This document shows, piece after piece, positions 42,201-57,200 of a stretch of 64,000 nucleotides of DNA (position 1 is the stretch's first letter; the number at the start of each line of letters is the position of its first letter). The stretch is taken from the NCBI GenBank assembly GCA_932294295.1, contig OW028573.1, positions 18,310,155-18,374,154 of the forward strand, given 5' to 3'. The translations under genes and the position numbers were made by a program. Under the pieces are notes generated by a model. That model saw nothing but the letters and a program-made list of their open reading frames with translations, did not search any database and was not told the DNA's origin. The DNA comes from Alitta virens (lineage: Eukaryota; Annelida; Polychaeta; Phyllodocida; Nereididae).

Positions 42201-45200
42201 TGCCAGGTCCCCCGCCACAGCTAAACGTGACTTTATGCTAGTTAACTGGAATAGGCTAATGGCCAAAACGCTTGCCAAACTGGCTGCCATTTGATTGCTT
42301 CATTTCTATTTCTGGCACAAAAACTTCCTTCACCTTCAGAGAAACATGGTTTGCCAGAGAAGTAATAGAACTGCTGTTTGCAGCTTGTGCAAAGAGCCTC
42401 GGCCTGAATTCTGATCACAGCCAGTGTACCTAACTAGGTTAGCTCTGCTAGGCTTGCCAGTGGCTAGTGGCTGCAAATGGAAAGAGTGTGTCAAGCAGGT
42501 GGCCAGTTGTGCTGGACACTGGTCACACTGGTCATGGCTGGACAGGACAATACTTTTACATTTCGCCATGTGGTTGTTCCTGGGCAACGTCACCCTGGGC
42601 TATGATCAGCAGTGGTGACATGCATGGGGTCTGCCCACAGGGAGGAGGGGGCCTGCACATCAATGATTCTCTCACACTGGCTCAACCTTGTAGCTAGAGG
42701 TCATTTGAGACCTGTGGCTGCTGCTCCTTGAAGGACGCATGACCTTGGGCTGATGTGGCTCCCATGTGTTTCTGTCAACGAGCAAACTGTCTGTCCTCAC
42801 ACGACTCCATTTAAGCAATCACTGCCATAGAGTTCATTAGATTTACACAATAACGATCAATTGAATATTCACATTGGCAGAGGCAGCAATTGGACGCGAC
42901 ACATGATCGCTGAGTGTGCTCTTTGCTTACATCTGTGACACACTAGTGCTGCGCAGAGCACGTCTTTGTTTCACACTAAGCAAGACGCAACAGAGAAGAA
43001 GAGAGATGGGAAAAGAAGATGCTTGGCAGCAGAAGATGGTGATGGGAAGACTGATGCGGATGCAGTCTGTTTGATGGCACGACCCTTGTATAAGCATGTC
43101 CCCGGGGCTTGCTCCTCCGACTCCACAAATCAGGACCACACCCTTTGTGGCAAACTTCACCGTCGTCTCTGAGAAAATATTCACAAGGTTGCAGCCGTTT
43201 GTGTCGTTCATTCTCCATCTGGTGTTTGAGGTTGGCAGGCTGAATATCCCAGAAGACAAACACTAATGTCATCTTAGCGTCTACTTTATCTTCCTTAACA
43301 TGATTACACATCAGTTTTTCAATCCCAGGTCACCCAGTGACACTAGATCAGCTTAAATAATAGGATAATGAACAGAACGAGATTAGCCCTGCCTCTAAGC
43401 TTAATAAATAGGTGACAAGGCCTCTTGAATTTTTAATGGACCTTGACAGTGATTGTCTTTGGCCTATGCCGGGGGCTGAAATGGATCCTTTAGGGTCAGT
43501 TTGCCGTTTTTGGAGGGCAAAGAAAAAGGGTTTGGTGTGTGGTTTGCAGGCTCATTAGCAGCTAGCCCAACAAGAAGCCTCCGTGGCTTCCATGCACATG
43601 ACAAGAGCAATGAGTTGGGCCCTGATGAAGCAACGTTGCTTATCACACGGCCATTAGGCGGCCCAATCACACTGCGCTCTATAATTCTCTGTTTTACAAT
43701 TAGCTTAATACAGGCTTCCCGGCCGTCTGATGAATGCAAAAACCTGGGAGGCTGTTGCATGGGCAATTATCAGCAGCGTCACTGGGCTTTCCAAACCCTG
43801 ATATGCATGTATGCATGTGGTTTCGTAGCCGGGCTACATGGCATTTCCATATTACAGACATCAACTAAAACCACTGACAAGACATCACATAATGCTCAAC
43901 AAGATCCACAACAACCAAGACCAAAACAAGTCCATGTTAGCTGGTAGTGTAGAAGCACAGCTAAAGCAGAACTTAAGACTGCGCTTGCAAATTTCAGTCA
44001 GGGACAGTGCTATCTGGGCGCATTTGGACAGGGTGTGTGTGTAGAGCAAGTGTTTCCGCTTGCAGGAAAATAAGCAGTGGCAGAGGGGGTGGGCCAAGAC
44101 GAATGGCTGTCATAATGTTCACACGTGCCGATCTCAGGAAATGAAGGCGATTGTTGGTGAAAGGTCCGGCGCCCTCTCAGCCTGCCTCAATTGCCAAAGG
44201 ACGCCCTGCTCGCTCTGCCGATGTTTAGGCACAAATCTGCAGCCGCCCAGCCTCTGTAATTAGCCGCGAATCTGCTTGCAACCTAAAAGAAGCGCCTCAT
44301 TCCTCACTGCCATTCTAAGCAGCACACCACCACCAGGGGCCCTCTCCAACACAAGCTTTCAATTCAGAGCTGCGCATTATCCTTGCCCCTTGCACAAAAG
44401 CACATGGACTCCCAGATTGCATGATTAAGTTCACTGCAGTTACAAAGTGGAGCGGGAAAATAAAATTCAAGGACGAATGGCATGGCAGTAAAGCTAATGG
44501 CAAGATCATAGAGGAATGATGGGGACGGGGCCACCACTAAGTGTTGTTTTGTACTGATAGGCAAATGACAGATGTCCGTGGATAAGACAGCAGCGTGGAC
44601 ACATGATGTGACATTAACTATGGCTGTGGCATTAGGCTGGGAGACAAGTGATCGCTGCTATAGTTATGGCCATTTATTGAGGAGGAGCCTTGTGGCATGG
44701 GACTTCTGCTGCACTAGTTGGCTGGCAGGTAATGGCCAGTGTTAGCAAGCCAGATAATCTCTTCTCATAATGTCAAACGGATGCTGGAATATGGCAGGCG
44801 CTCATCATGGTCACCCTGACCTTTTGCAAGGAGGACCACAGCGGACTCTCTACTCCATCCATTTCTGCTCTTCTCCCGTTCATTTAAAAAAAGACATTTA
44901 TGAGCTGCAGAGAATCTCTACTAGCAACGGCAATATTCCAACCAACATCTGACATGAAACGTTGAATGAGCTACAAACGCCATTTGCTCCAGCGTCGACT
45001 GTGATCACCTGTGACAAGTATAATTTTAGCCTACATCAATTGTAATGAAAATGTAATAGTGAAAGTGCAAAAGGGCAGGGTTGGGAGTGGTAGGCAGAGC
45101 CGTGGCTGACAAGGGCTGGCCGTGTTCATTTCCCATGGCTGATCTCCCTGCTACAGGAAATTCCCATTCGGACCCTGGGCGGCCAGATAATAAGAAGACG

Positions 45201-48200
45201 TGTCAGTCCATATTAGGTGACCTTGGAACACACTGCCCTCCTCACTTCAAGGTGGCGCAGTCGATGTCCAACTACATGAATAAGTTCTGCAGGCATTGCC
45301 AGGCAAGGCTCCACCGCCCACGGCTGCTCAGACACCACAACAGAAAGGCAGGCCACCCCGAGTAAGCCTCCACAATCAAACCACCCAACAGCTTTTTTGG
45401 TACCTTTTGCTCAACTTCTGAAATGCCTCGCACAGGGGCACACAACGACACTGTCCCTCCTCCAACAAGGCTTAAATGGCACATTTACTTTTGAAAATTT
45501 AATTTTCTCCACCCATTTTTACATCGGCGATAAAGTCATGAAAGCAATCAGTGAGAAGCCCTTCATAAACACGGCAAGCATCAATTAAATCAGGCGGGCG
45601 CCACGGCCCGGGAGAACGATCAGCCAAGAAATTGTTAAGAAATGTGGCCGGGCAAAGTTTGCACAGTTTACGCCAGCAGGGCAGCATTGGCGGCGTCTCG
45701 GGAGGTTCTCTTGGCCGGCCTTTATTGGCAAGTTGCATGCTGAGGGACCCAGCTGCAAAAAAGCTAATCTAACTAATCAGCCAGTGCCAAAAAGAACAAT
45801 CGGTCTGAATGATACGGCGCCGCAGACCTAATGACGACAGGCCCTGATTTAGGCCTGATGCTACAGCATATATCTAAGGCTGCAGGCTGTTCACTGTTCA
45901 ATGGACAAATCGGACCCATCTCATTGCATACCTAATGACGGCTGCTGTCATTTGAATTCATCACGCTCTAATTACAAATCGTAGGAACATGCCGTAATTC
46001 TCCTGTCTACCCTCAATCAACAAAAATATGTGCGTTTCCTACAGCAGTCCAAACTGTCAAAGAATTTCATGAGACACTCTATGGCGCTTAAAAATAGCTG
46101 TAGTTGTTCTGCAAGCAGCCTGCGAGTCATCTGCTGCAGGGAATGGGATCCGTGCACACTCAGCAAGTCTATTTCTCTCTCTCTCTTTTTTTCTTTTCTG
46201 TCTCATTGCGAGCGGATGTGACCAGGTGCAGAGCGATTGCACGGCTACAATCAATGTGAGCTCTAGTCACGTATCCTCTAGATTATATTAATGGCCAAGC
46301 CTGGGCTGCTCCGATTACCACCGTATCAAGCGGCTGATTTAGTGCATCGATAGTTGGTGTGGCTAGTCCCATCCTCTTAGAGACTCCCTTTGCTCTCTGT
46401 TTGTCACACTTTTCGCACAGCACATTGCACCAGAAGTGTGTGGCTGTGTGTGTTCCCTGCATATCCAGCATAAACTATGGTGGCCAGCTCAAAGCTTTAC
46501 CTCCAAGTTTTAGTGGAAGAAACCTGGGCGAAATGTTTGCGATTCAGTTAGCAAATTTGCAAAGCCAACAAACTGGGAGTGATGGATTAGCATCTCATCT
46601 GATAAATGGTTGGGCAAATATTGAAGGCGGCAGGCAGGCAGAGCAGTGCTTAAGACATGCTGCACAGCGGACAGACCAAGTGCACTTGATTGCCGCTGCA
46701 CTTTATAAAATTATGATTGATTAATGTTCTGCCATCGGATTGCATTTACCATTGAGACATTATTGATCTTGGTTTAAATGATTCAGCGGCCAGGCCATCT
46801 CAGCATTCTAGATCATATACCAAGCAGGCAGGACAAAAGCTTGCGTGCCTCGACATGATATTTCAGCCTGCCAGCTGCAGGACCCTGCCCTCCCCCATTG
46901 ATAAATCCCCTTTCACGGACACAGTCCCCCATGACTTGTCAATAATCTCTTCACATAGAAATGCTCTGCAAACTGATATACCCTCCATCGCGATCGATGG
47001 CCCCAAAATAGCCGACCTACAGTCACCACTTACATACAACCAGCATCCCTAGATGCAACACAACCTAACTCCTAATTTTCTGATAAGGGACCTTGGGTTC
47101 CAGTCTATCTTAATGAGCAGATAAAAGGCAAGCTCCATGTGTGTTTTATCAACACCGTTGTTTGCAACACAAGCAACAGGGGTACTTCTGAAGGCAGCTA
47201 TCAAGGCAACACTCCCAATATTTGTGAAGTACACTGTGGTGAAGGTCACTGCCATTTGCACAAGAGCATGTGATCAGTGCAGACGCGATTGAAGTGTGTT
47301 CTATCTTCTAAATCTATCTAACCTTACACAAGCCTGGCTATTATACTCTGACTAAATGAGGTCATGGTTGAATATAACCCTCATTGTTTGCTGGAAGTGT
47401 TGTCATACATCTAATTTAGCCTTGAATGCTGTACTTAGCATGATCAGAATGTCAGCAAAACAGGAACTAGTGAAAGTAATTATGGATCATTATATAGTGT
47501 ACAGAACAATGTTGAATGAGTACACCAGTCACAATATGCAATATAATGATTTCGACCACGACATTGGACCTTTTTTTTCATCTACGATTCCTTTTCATGG
47601 ATAACTAACCACTTATCCAATATTAGTGCCAGGACATATCAATTACCATTTAATTTTAATTGGGTAACTGCATAACTTTATTTGAATGCAAGTTTCAGGT
47701 TTCAGTATTTGAATCCAACTTATCTGGTAATTAGGCATTTAAGAAACGGTTTAATGTCTTCTGTCGTGTAAACAGTCACAAGTATGTTTACTACTCAATC
47801 ATCGTTTAGTTATTGAAGGGATTTCTGTAATTTTGTGTGAATTTCAATGTTTTTATATCAACTACATCATTAATTCATAGTAAGCATGCCCTATGTGTAG
47901 TAGAGTGGCCCATTTGAGAAACTCGCACACATGCGTAGGAGCATAGCCAGGCCTCCCCATTTGAGTGACCTCCATCAGAAATTCTCTCTTATCTGGACTC
48001 ATGAGGCCTTGCAACAGCCAAGCCAACTGGGCCCTTGAATGTTTGATAAAGCAACTCCCAGCTCAAACTGCAGCATAAATACTCAGCCACCTACTGCATC
48101 TCACCTGCTGATAAGACTGCTCCAGCTTATCCCCACTACACAACTAAAAAAAAAAATCTACTTTTCAATTACATTTGCCAACATTTTGCCTACAACAAAA

Positions 48201-51200
48201 GGTGCGAAAGACATTCAAAGATTTTCATGTTAATGTTGTCATATATACGAGAAAGAAGGTTGAGCATCACGCCAGGAGACAGCAGAAGTGACATCTCGAG
48301 ATGGCATTTGTGCATGTGAGAGGCGCTGAAAGACTGCATTGTTGCTTTGTGGCAACGTTGCACATGCACAATGCTGCAGAAAACACACTGAGGTATCTGG
48401 TTAAGTGCACCTATCATATTTACTGGCTGTTCCCAAGAACTGATACTACGTTCACGTGGTTGTAGTGACAACATAGCAAAAGCCAGAGACAAGACTGTTT
48501 AACATCAGCAGACTTGCAAATTTGTGCAGAGATGAGCAGACCTGGCTGTGTATTGATGCGGCTTTTAATATCAGCCAGTAAGTAACACAAAGCGAGTGCA
48601 AAGCACATTCCTGACCGGATGAGCAGAGTGGTCAGTGTCTTGCAATGACCACATGAAATGACCACAAGCAGGGAACGTTGCTTGATATGGTAATCACAGG
48701 CAGTCTGTCTGCTTTCATTGATGGCAGGTCATGCAGACCCAAGGTCGTTGCTGAGGCAGACACAAGTGATGAATCTGAAGATTGCATTGGTGGTCACCAG
48801 CCCATCAAAACATTTCCTCCCAGCGGGCCACATCGACCGTGAAAGAAGGCCACATTAGCAGCGTTTATTTAGATCGTGTAGCAACCGGGAGCAATATTGA
48901 TGAGGCAGAAACTATAAGCTCATCACGCCATCCCCTGACCTGTACCAGGTTGTTTCGTATTGACTTGAATCTGTACAATAGAAAGTTGCAGTGTACTATG
49001 TGGCCGTCACACATGCTATGCAGTGATTGAACGCTCTGTGTGACACTGGTGATCAATGGAAATTGCCAAAAGGCAAGAGAAGTAAAACGAGCTGAGCTTA
49101 CCAGGCAAAGGATGAGGATGCAGAGGAACGACGTCATGGTTGCAGCAGCAGATGTGTGATGATGCTTGGAGACAAGAGTTGGCCAAAGAGAAAGAGTGCT
49201 AGAGATGCGGCGCTGCTCCCATCACCCACTCATCAATCGATGCCCCCCTCCTCTCATTAGCAGCCCGCCCCAGGATCAGCATATATTAATTTGCAATTAA
49301 AGCAATGGTCAGGCCCAGGGCCCTATTGATCCTGACCCATTCAGTGCCCTTCTCTGCAGGGCCCTCTCTTGATCCTCAATCTCCACAAGGACATTCACTC
49401 TAGCGCTAGCTCCCCACCAACTTGTCCTGCCACGCGCTCACATTCATCTGATTGAAACTTTTCCTGGATGCGGCCTATCTGCAAACGAGGTCAGAATCTC
49501 TGCGGCTTTGGCCTAAGTCTCTGCTCACAATGTGAGGATAGGCGCCCGGCCTCCTCTCTATCTTCCCTCACAAACTTCTCCAATCTCCTGTGTTTGAGCA
49601 CAGCTCCAACTTTCAACAGAGTATCAGATTGCTTCCTTCAAAAGGCCAATCCACTAATTGGGTAAATTTAGAGGCAGCACTCTTGTCACATGAGTTAGGG
49701 CGGGCACAGCAGAGTGTCTACAGTTCAATGGTGCGGACTTTATTAACCGCTCCTGCAGCTGCTTCGGTTAAGTGTTTGAAGCAAAATGAATCCATGGCAC
49801 TATATTAAACATCACTTTTTATGGAGTTCTTAATGAATCTTCACATCCATCAAGTTCGTCTCCAAGAACATTAGCAAATCAAACAACAGGAGGAAAAAAA
49901 ACACGCCTTTGAACACGCAGTTAACTAAAAATTGAGCTCGTTATCAAAACATGCTCTACTTCGACACATAATGGGAAAGCAGGTAACTCGGAACTTGATT
50001 CAACATGCCTGACATGATACTACCACCATTAACATTAAATCATTAGCAAGTTCAATCGCTTTGATGCAACTGTGTGACCCGTTTCGATCATTATATTGAG
50101 AGGAGGTTGCAGCCAGCGGATGTTGCCCAATGCCCGGGACATATAAATTAGCGTAGTGGGCAAATGGGACGATGCAAGACGTTGTCCATGACGCTGCGTC
50201 CCAGAGGCAAACAGAAGGTTGAAAGCCTTGAAGACATCCACAAGACATCCTCTGCAGAAAGCGATGTCCCCACGATCAATACATGAGGCTATTAGCATAT
50301 GTGTTTCACACACTACCCATGCCAACTGTTAACCATGGCTAATGCCTCTATAATCTGCTTTTCCTTATTCACAAACCATCGACAGCCCAGTTCCACGGAA
50401 CCAGAGAAGCTACTAGGGGGCATTTCCATTCGAATGTAGAGTGAAAAAACGCCGCATTAAATTCACAATCAGAGGGCTTTAATACAGTCTGACACATTCT
50501 TTTGTATCCTTGACAAATCCGGAGAGAAGCAAGAGCCCATTTGTTACGCCACAATAAAATTGCACGTTTGCCAAGGCGGTCCCATAGCACCTAGCTCTAG
50601 ATCATTCAAACAATGGCATTCTTATCACAATATTGTTGGATTTCATAGCAACTGCAGCTTTTCATCCGATGTATTGGAAACATTGGCTGCCATATTTGCC
50701 AAATCAGCATATGTAGTTTGAATACAAACACAAGTTTACACTCAAACGATCAATAGCCATATGGCGCGTGTATCGATGGCAGAGGGCGGACTGGGCATAT
50801 CCATAATATCAATAGAAAACACTTCATTTGCTTGATTTATTCGCTTTTTAATCTATGTCACACAACAGATTATGAGTAATGCCTACTCATAACGCCTCCG
50901 AACTTGTTCAGACTGCTATAATGTGAGTGAAACAAATTGGACGATATGTTATAGGATTCAGATGCAATCATTGGCTGCTGCAACAGATCACACTAAGCAT
51001 CATTCAATTGTTAGTGCCTGTCATTGCAGCAAGATCTAATGCAGTAAGACAATATCATGCAGTTACAAAAGAGGATGAAGCAACAATTTTAAACAATGCA
51101 TGTTTAATGTACCATTTAAAACAGACCCAGAGAGGCCAGTAACGCCGGAGAATAAATTTTGCAGCGGCACATATAATGAATAGGCAACTCAACAGCCTTT

Positions 51201-54200
51201 TACAACGAACATTACTCAACCTAATGCATTGCTTGGTGGACAAATAGGTCCCGAGCGTCTGTCCCAGATATTTGAAATGGAAACAACGCTGTGGTAAGCC
51301 TTCAAAGCGACGCAAATCTTCATTTATGACATTAATTATTTTGTTCAACTTGTTTGAGTATCTGGGAAGAATAATAACAACCAGAAAAGAAACAAACGAC
51401 AAAGGCGATGTCTCCTAATGCAGCCACCATGATGTTAACCTTATTGGAATATCTGTCTCCCACATTCATTTGAAAACTTATTATTCGAATCAATGAAATC
51501 AGCCAATCCAATTATCATTAATCCTCTAAAATAATTGTGACATGTTAATGAAATAGCTCTGTTCGGCTTATTTCCCCACAAAAATAGCCCATATAGAAAT
51601 CAATAATTATGATAACTATAAAACTTCGTGATATGAATCTCAAGTTTAAATCATTGGCGAAATTGAAATGACAGTTGATAGCACTTGTGAATAAAGGTAA
51701 TCAATAGGGGGAGCATTAGTTAGTGTTATTATGGGCTGGATGGCGCCCACGCTAGCTTCTGAAGAATTGACAGAGGCAATGCAAACAGAACCCACATAGG
51801 AGCAGTGTGTGTGTGTCCATGGATTATTGCTTGTTATCTGACAAGGGAGGCAAGCCATGGAGGCAAGCAAGGTGGCCACGGCATGCATGGTGGCCAGGGG
51901 TGGCCTTAGAGTGTCTGTCTGCATGTCTTGCAGAGAAATCTCCCATAACGCAAGTACGTGCATGATGTATGGTCCTTCGAGTGGCCAGGGTCACCCATAT
52001 TTCTGCTTCATTGTGTTAGTTGTACATTTGCCGGCAATCGAGGCCAATTTGCATTGCAGTGGAAATAAGCTCAGAACATCCGGCGCATATTCTCTCTGCT
52101 GATATAGCAATCAATACAGGTTTGCATATAGCAGGATTAATGCACTGGCATGGAAACTGGGTATCGACAGCCCACGTAGCATTTGGGTGGATACCCATCT
52201 TGGCAGCTGCGTGCTTCGCGGATTATCAAATTGGCTTCAATAAATCAGCACCAACGAAGAAACTGACATGCTGAAGGTGTGAGCCAATGAGATCATCTCA
52301 AACAGCCAACAACACCCAGAGAATACAATCAGCTCTGCAACAGTTGCCATGCTGAAAGGCTTTTCGAAAAAGCCCTTCCAAGAATGCATGACACTCCATT
52401 GTTTGATTGGGTGATCAGCGGGGCCACATTGGTGGGACATTTGTCATATGTCATTGTAAATGCGTTCCGCGCCATTGGCCCACTCTGATGCAGTCGGCGG
52501 ACCATGGAGCAGAACGCCACTTTCCATATGCGATCACTCAAAAGGTCCAGGAAGCCCCCAGGGCCAATTAACGGGTCAAAAGTTGCCTATAATTTCTAGG
52601 CACACCTTTCAAGTTGTCTACAGTTGACGGGTCAGGCGGACAAAGACATATATGGTGTTTGGAGTGATGATGTTTTGGCCATGCCAGTCATGAATATGCC
52701 CCTGCTACCTGCAAATGGCTGTCGGCGAAACAAGTTTGATCCGGCCATGATTAATCACGGCAATCCGCTTCTAAAATGGATTCCTTTAATATATAATGCA
52801 TGCTGGCTTGGACAGCTGCCTTTGACGTGCGCTTATCAGGCTGACCTCAAAGCAGAACCTGGTCACATCGCACCCTGGGCAGAATCAACAATATCATTCT
52901 GCACTTGGCCTCCATTGAGCCATATCCCTAAGTGGAATGGACAATGAAGAAGCCTAATTAACAGTAATAACATCGAGCAAAGTACAAATTGCAGAGGTCA
53001 TTTTGTTTCGGGTTTGTTAAAGGAATCGAGTAGCATCCACACGTCTTCCACATTTACTGAAAGCAGAGCCAAAGATGTCCTCTCTGACCGAGTGTGTCCG
53101 CTTTCATCTGATCGAGCGATGATGAGCGCATTTCCGCTCCTTCGTTTATTATACCTAATACTCGTGCATTATCCTGCGTTTGCAAATGGCCACGGGTCAA
53201 GTGTCCAAAGCACGTGGACCTGGGAATCCTGATCCTGCCTGAAAGGTCTGTGGGAGTAAGAGCAGCGGCATTGAAAGGCAATGGCCCTGATGCCATCGAT
53301 GGCAGTCTGCAAAGGCCAACTTAGGTCAATGGAGAAGGCCAGCCATTTGATCTATTGAGCAGTGCAGTGCTTGCCCTGCTGCACATAAACGACACACAGA
53401 TTGACTTGCTATGGGAATATCAGGAATCAATCTGCGCCGGTTGGGAGACCATGAGAATATATCGACGACATTAAAAGCACATCGGCCAGCATGAATTTCA
53501 CAGAGCCCTTCAAAAAGAGACTGTTTCGCCTCTGTAAAGAAAGCCAGAAACATAATATCGACAGGAGCACAGTTAGTCAACAAAACACGACTGAAGCCCT
53601 CCGACAGTGACACACGAATCAGGTCACCGAGGCAAAACCAGGGAGTCATTTGTTTGGAGCATCAAAGCAATTTGTCAGCAGTCACACGGACATTAAATGA
53701 TAGAAGTCCTATTGGCGGCTTTGCTGAGATTTGACAATTTGCCAAATCAAGCCCACCCGACACCGTCGCATATTATTTTCCCTCTATCAGGGCCAAATCT
53801 GGTTTCTTTTCAATAAAACTGCCTATCATGCAGAATTGAAACACGAACGCAATATGAAGGCCAATATAGCTGTCAGATTTCATCTTAATTAGAAACTAGA
53901 CTCGTTTAAGAATGTACAGCTTGCAGTTCATTTGAGCTCAAAACTAAATCAAGGAGGCGTGGGGGAAATGAGTTGGTGCATGGGGCGAGCGAGGTGGCAA
54001 ATGCAGACTAGCAAGTGTGTGCATAAAGGAGTTGTTGGCAACAGCAGCAGCAGCAGCAATAGAAGCAGCAGAAGCAGGACAAATGCCCATGTGGAGTGGA
54101 CCCAGTCCGCAGTTTGTGGAGCGTATATAGTGCGAATGTGACATTAGCAGTTGATATGTGGAGCCATGCTGTCGGAGTCCCAGTGTTTACCCAATTGACC

Positions 54201-57200
54201 CAAGCCTTTCTTGCCCAAACATCATCTCACATTATGATAGCAGCCTGTCAGAGCTGCTGCTGCTGCTGCTGAGGCAGCTTCTGGATTCGCATCTCATCAC
54301 GCCTTTTCATCCCTTGGACAATCTTCCACTTGCCTGAATTGCCTTTCTCACTGAATGCGTTTGTGCTTAACACCTCTACACTGAGCCACTGTTTTACCAT
54401 GCACAGTTTTACCAGCTTTAGTGCTTCACCAATGTTCCACAGTAATGGCCATTATGACACAGGCAAGCACTTTCTAAATCCATAAAACATCCTGCATAAA
54501 CCTGCCCCTCAGATAATAATCATAGACTATAACTCTAATTATGTATAATAACCATACTTTTGCACGCTCAATGTTGGATTTCAAAGTGAGCTAGAAGTTC
54601 CAACAATCATTTCAAGTTAGACACAAGGCTTCAAACACCGCTGAATTATGAAAGAATCCTTATAATTTGATACCCAGCAATTAAATAGATGGAAACAATT
54701 ACTACGTTCACGACGGTGAAGACGTAGAAAGCCACACAAACTACATTTGCTCCATAAATTGCAGGCATTATTTGTCACAATTAATACTGAGAAAAATTCT
54801 TTAAACCAAGGAAAAAGTATCTCCGTCTCTTCGTCTTACAGCGTATTTCATTTGCGTTAAATATTAAAGAATGAAATTATATCAGGATATTCTGGCTTAC
54901 TGCAATCTGATAAGGTTTCTGCCAACTTTATTCCATGAATGTTAACGTAATCCTGATTCTTAGCCTACATAATTAGTATTTCTAAAGCCCACAAATCAAA
55001 GAAGCGGCCTTAAGGGTTTTTAATGAAGGGGCAGGGCACTTCACTTACTCCCGGCCTGTCACTAGTTACAAGTTTGGGCCGCGACAATTGCGCTACTGGC
55101 GTTTTAACGACAATCTATTGCGTCATAAAGGGCAGAATGAAAAAAGAGGAATTAATCGTTGTGCAGTTCCCATGGTTCCCATGGAGGCGGAATTCGCTAA
55201 AAGTCATCAGGGCACTTCAATAAAGCCGAATGCTGATCACTAATCAATAGCTGCAGGTGTGTCTCCACCTGTGTGTGCAGTATGCTGCCTGCTGGGTCGG
55301 GTGACCTGCAACCTTCACAGCGTCTTTCCCTCTCTTCAAAGGACTCCTTGCCAAATGTCTTTGCTGTAGGTCTCTGTGTGTGTTCCATATGCAACGCTGT
55401 ACCTGTTAGTTTTCAATCAGGCAGAGGGGGAGGGACTGTTTTCATCCACACACTAAGGGCCTTAAGTGAGCCAAGTCAGGCTGGACTTGCAAGAGTTGCT
55501 CTTGATAAGAGCTGAATGATGCACTCTCTTGATATGCCAGGACCATTGGAAGCAGCTGGCCAGGGGCTGACCACAGCATAATGGACCACAGCTGCTAACC
55601 AGTCCATGCCACATTCACCCACATTCAGCCCTCATTTCCCCAATCATTTGCATAGACGGGCTGCGAATACAAATTTTCTTGTCATGCCTAATGCACGGGG
55701 TTACAACTGACAGCCATATCTACAAGGCACCTATTAGCATGAGATTGTTTCGAAATCCCCCTTTTCCAGAGTCCATTACTGGCAGAAATGCCAAAAGAGA
55801 TTTGCCTGAAACCGGTTGTCTGAGGGGGAGCCTTGTGACTGGTCTAGCAAGGAGTCTTACAAGCACATCCAGTGTGGCCGATTGCGCTACACATGTGACA
55901 CGACAGACGACGCACCAGATAAGATACGAGGTGGGCAAGGAGTCGCACAGGAGGCAGGCATGATGGACAGTCAGTCCGCAGTGACCACAAATGACCAGAA
56001 AACAATGAGCGCCGTAAAGCTACGGAAATGAGATATCTAGAGAAGGGAGGGAAGCAGATGAAAGGGGCTTCAGGACACAGTGACTCACAAACGCCCCGCA
56101 TCAATAGGCTGGGCTTGTGGGCCAGGCTGGTGGGCAGCAAACGCGCCCTTTTTCATTGCAGTTAACTGCTCAGTCGACTTGTAAATTCCTTGCTAGGTGA
56201 GGGTCAGGTGGCGGGAACAATGTTGGAGCAGTATCCCAGTGAGGATTAGTCGAGCGACAAAGACAGGGAGCAGGGCGCCCGGCCCAAACTGACCTACAGA
56301 GTCGATGGGTGAGTGCAGTGTCGCCCATTATTGCCCAGCCCCAGCTAACCTTTCACTCGCCCCCGCCTTGCATACCAAGACGGGTGTCACAAGTTGGTGG
56401 CATTGATTGTGACAGGTCTTTGGGAGCCTTCAAAATGCCCTGTCAATCCAACCATCGATTGGGTCATTCCTTTGCAAATTGAGGCAGGGGAATTTGGAGG
56501 GGCAGCGCGACAGGCGGATCCAAGACGCCAATGGCCGGGCCAGATTTCCTGTGAAGGGCCAGTCAAATTGCCCACTCGCATTTGGTAGTCATGATGTAGC
56601 GGCCAGGGCTGACCTGGGGGACCTGTTAAAGGGCCAGCGATGTGGCGAGGGAGGGAGGACAGGCCGCTAATGCACACCTCTCCATTACCTTGGCCCAACA
56701 CACCACTCGCCATGCACTGAATCGTAATGAAGCCAGCCTATCACTAACTCCTCGCAGCCACGCTCCCAGCTCCTCTTTTCTTGTCAATATGTTCTAACAA
56801 ACTTCTCCAAAGCCACAGCTCTGCAGTGTTTACCAGCAGAAAGCTGCACATCCATCAATAGCAGCGCGCACAATAAAAACTCTCTCTTCCTCACTCTATT
56901 ACAGCCTCCTGCAAAAACTCTCTTAATATCTCTAATTTAACCAGGCAATATTTCAGACTAAATTCAACAAATCTCATTTTAAGCACAAATGAGGCATTGT
57001 GCTTGAAGCTTTTAAGAACAATTTCGAACAAAAGGATTACTATCCCCTAAATCGCGCAGCATTTAACGATTTCTATTTGGAATAGAAGGGACCTTCCCGG
57101 ATGGATTGATAACCCTTCCTTTGAGGTTTTTATGGATTCCAATTATGCACGTCACTGCCAATGTAACAAGCAAAGAACAATCTAATGACGTGGCTTATTG

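Noticed and set aside
42927..43311. Two overlapping minus-strand open frames considered as a REJ exon
   Set aside because: Exons 60820-60949 and 36669-36786 share a split valine codon and a continuous REJ motif, so no exon is needed between them; no family match.
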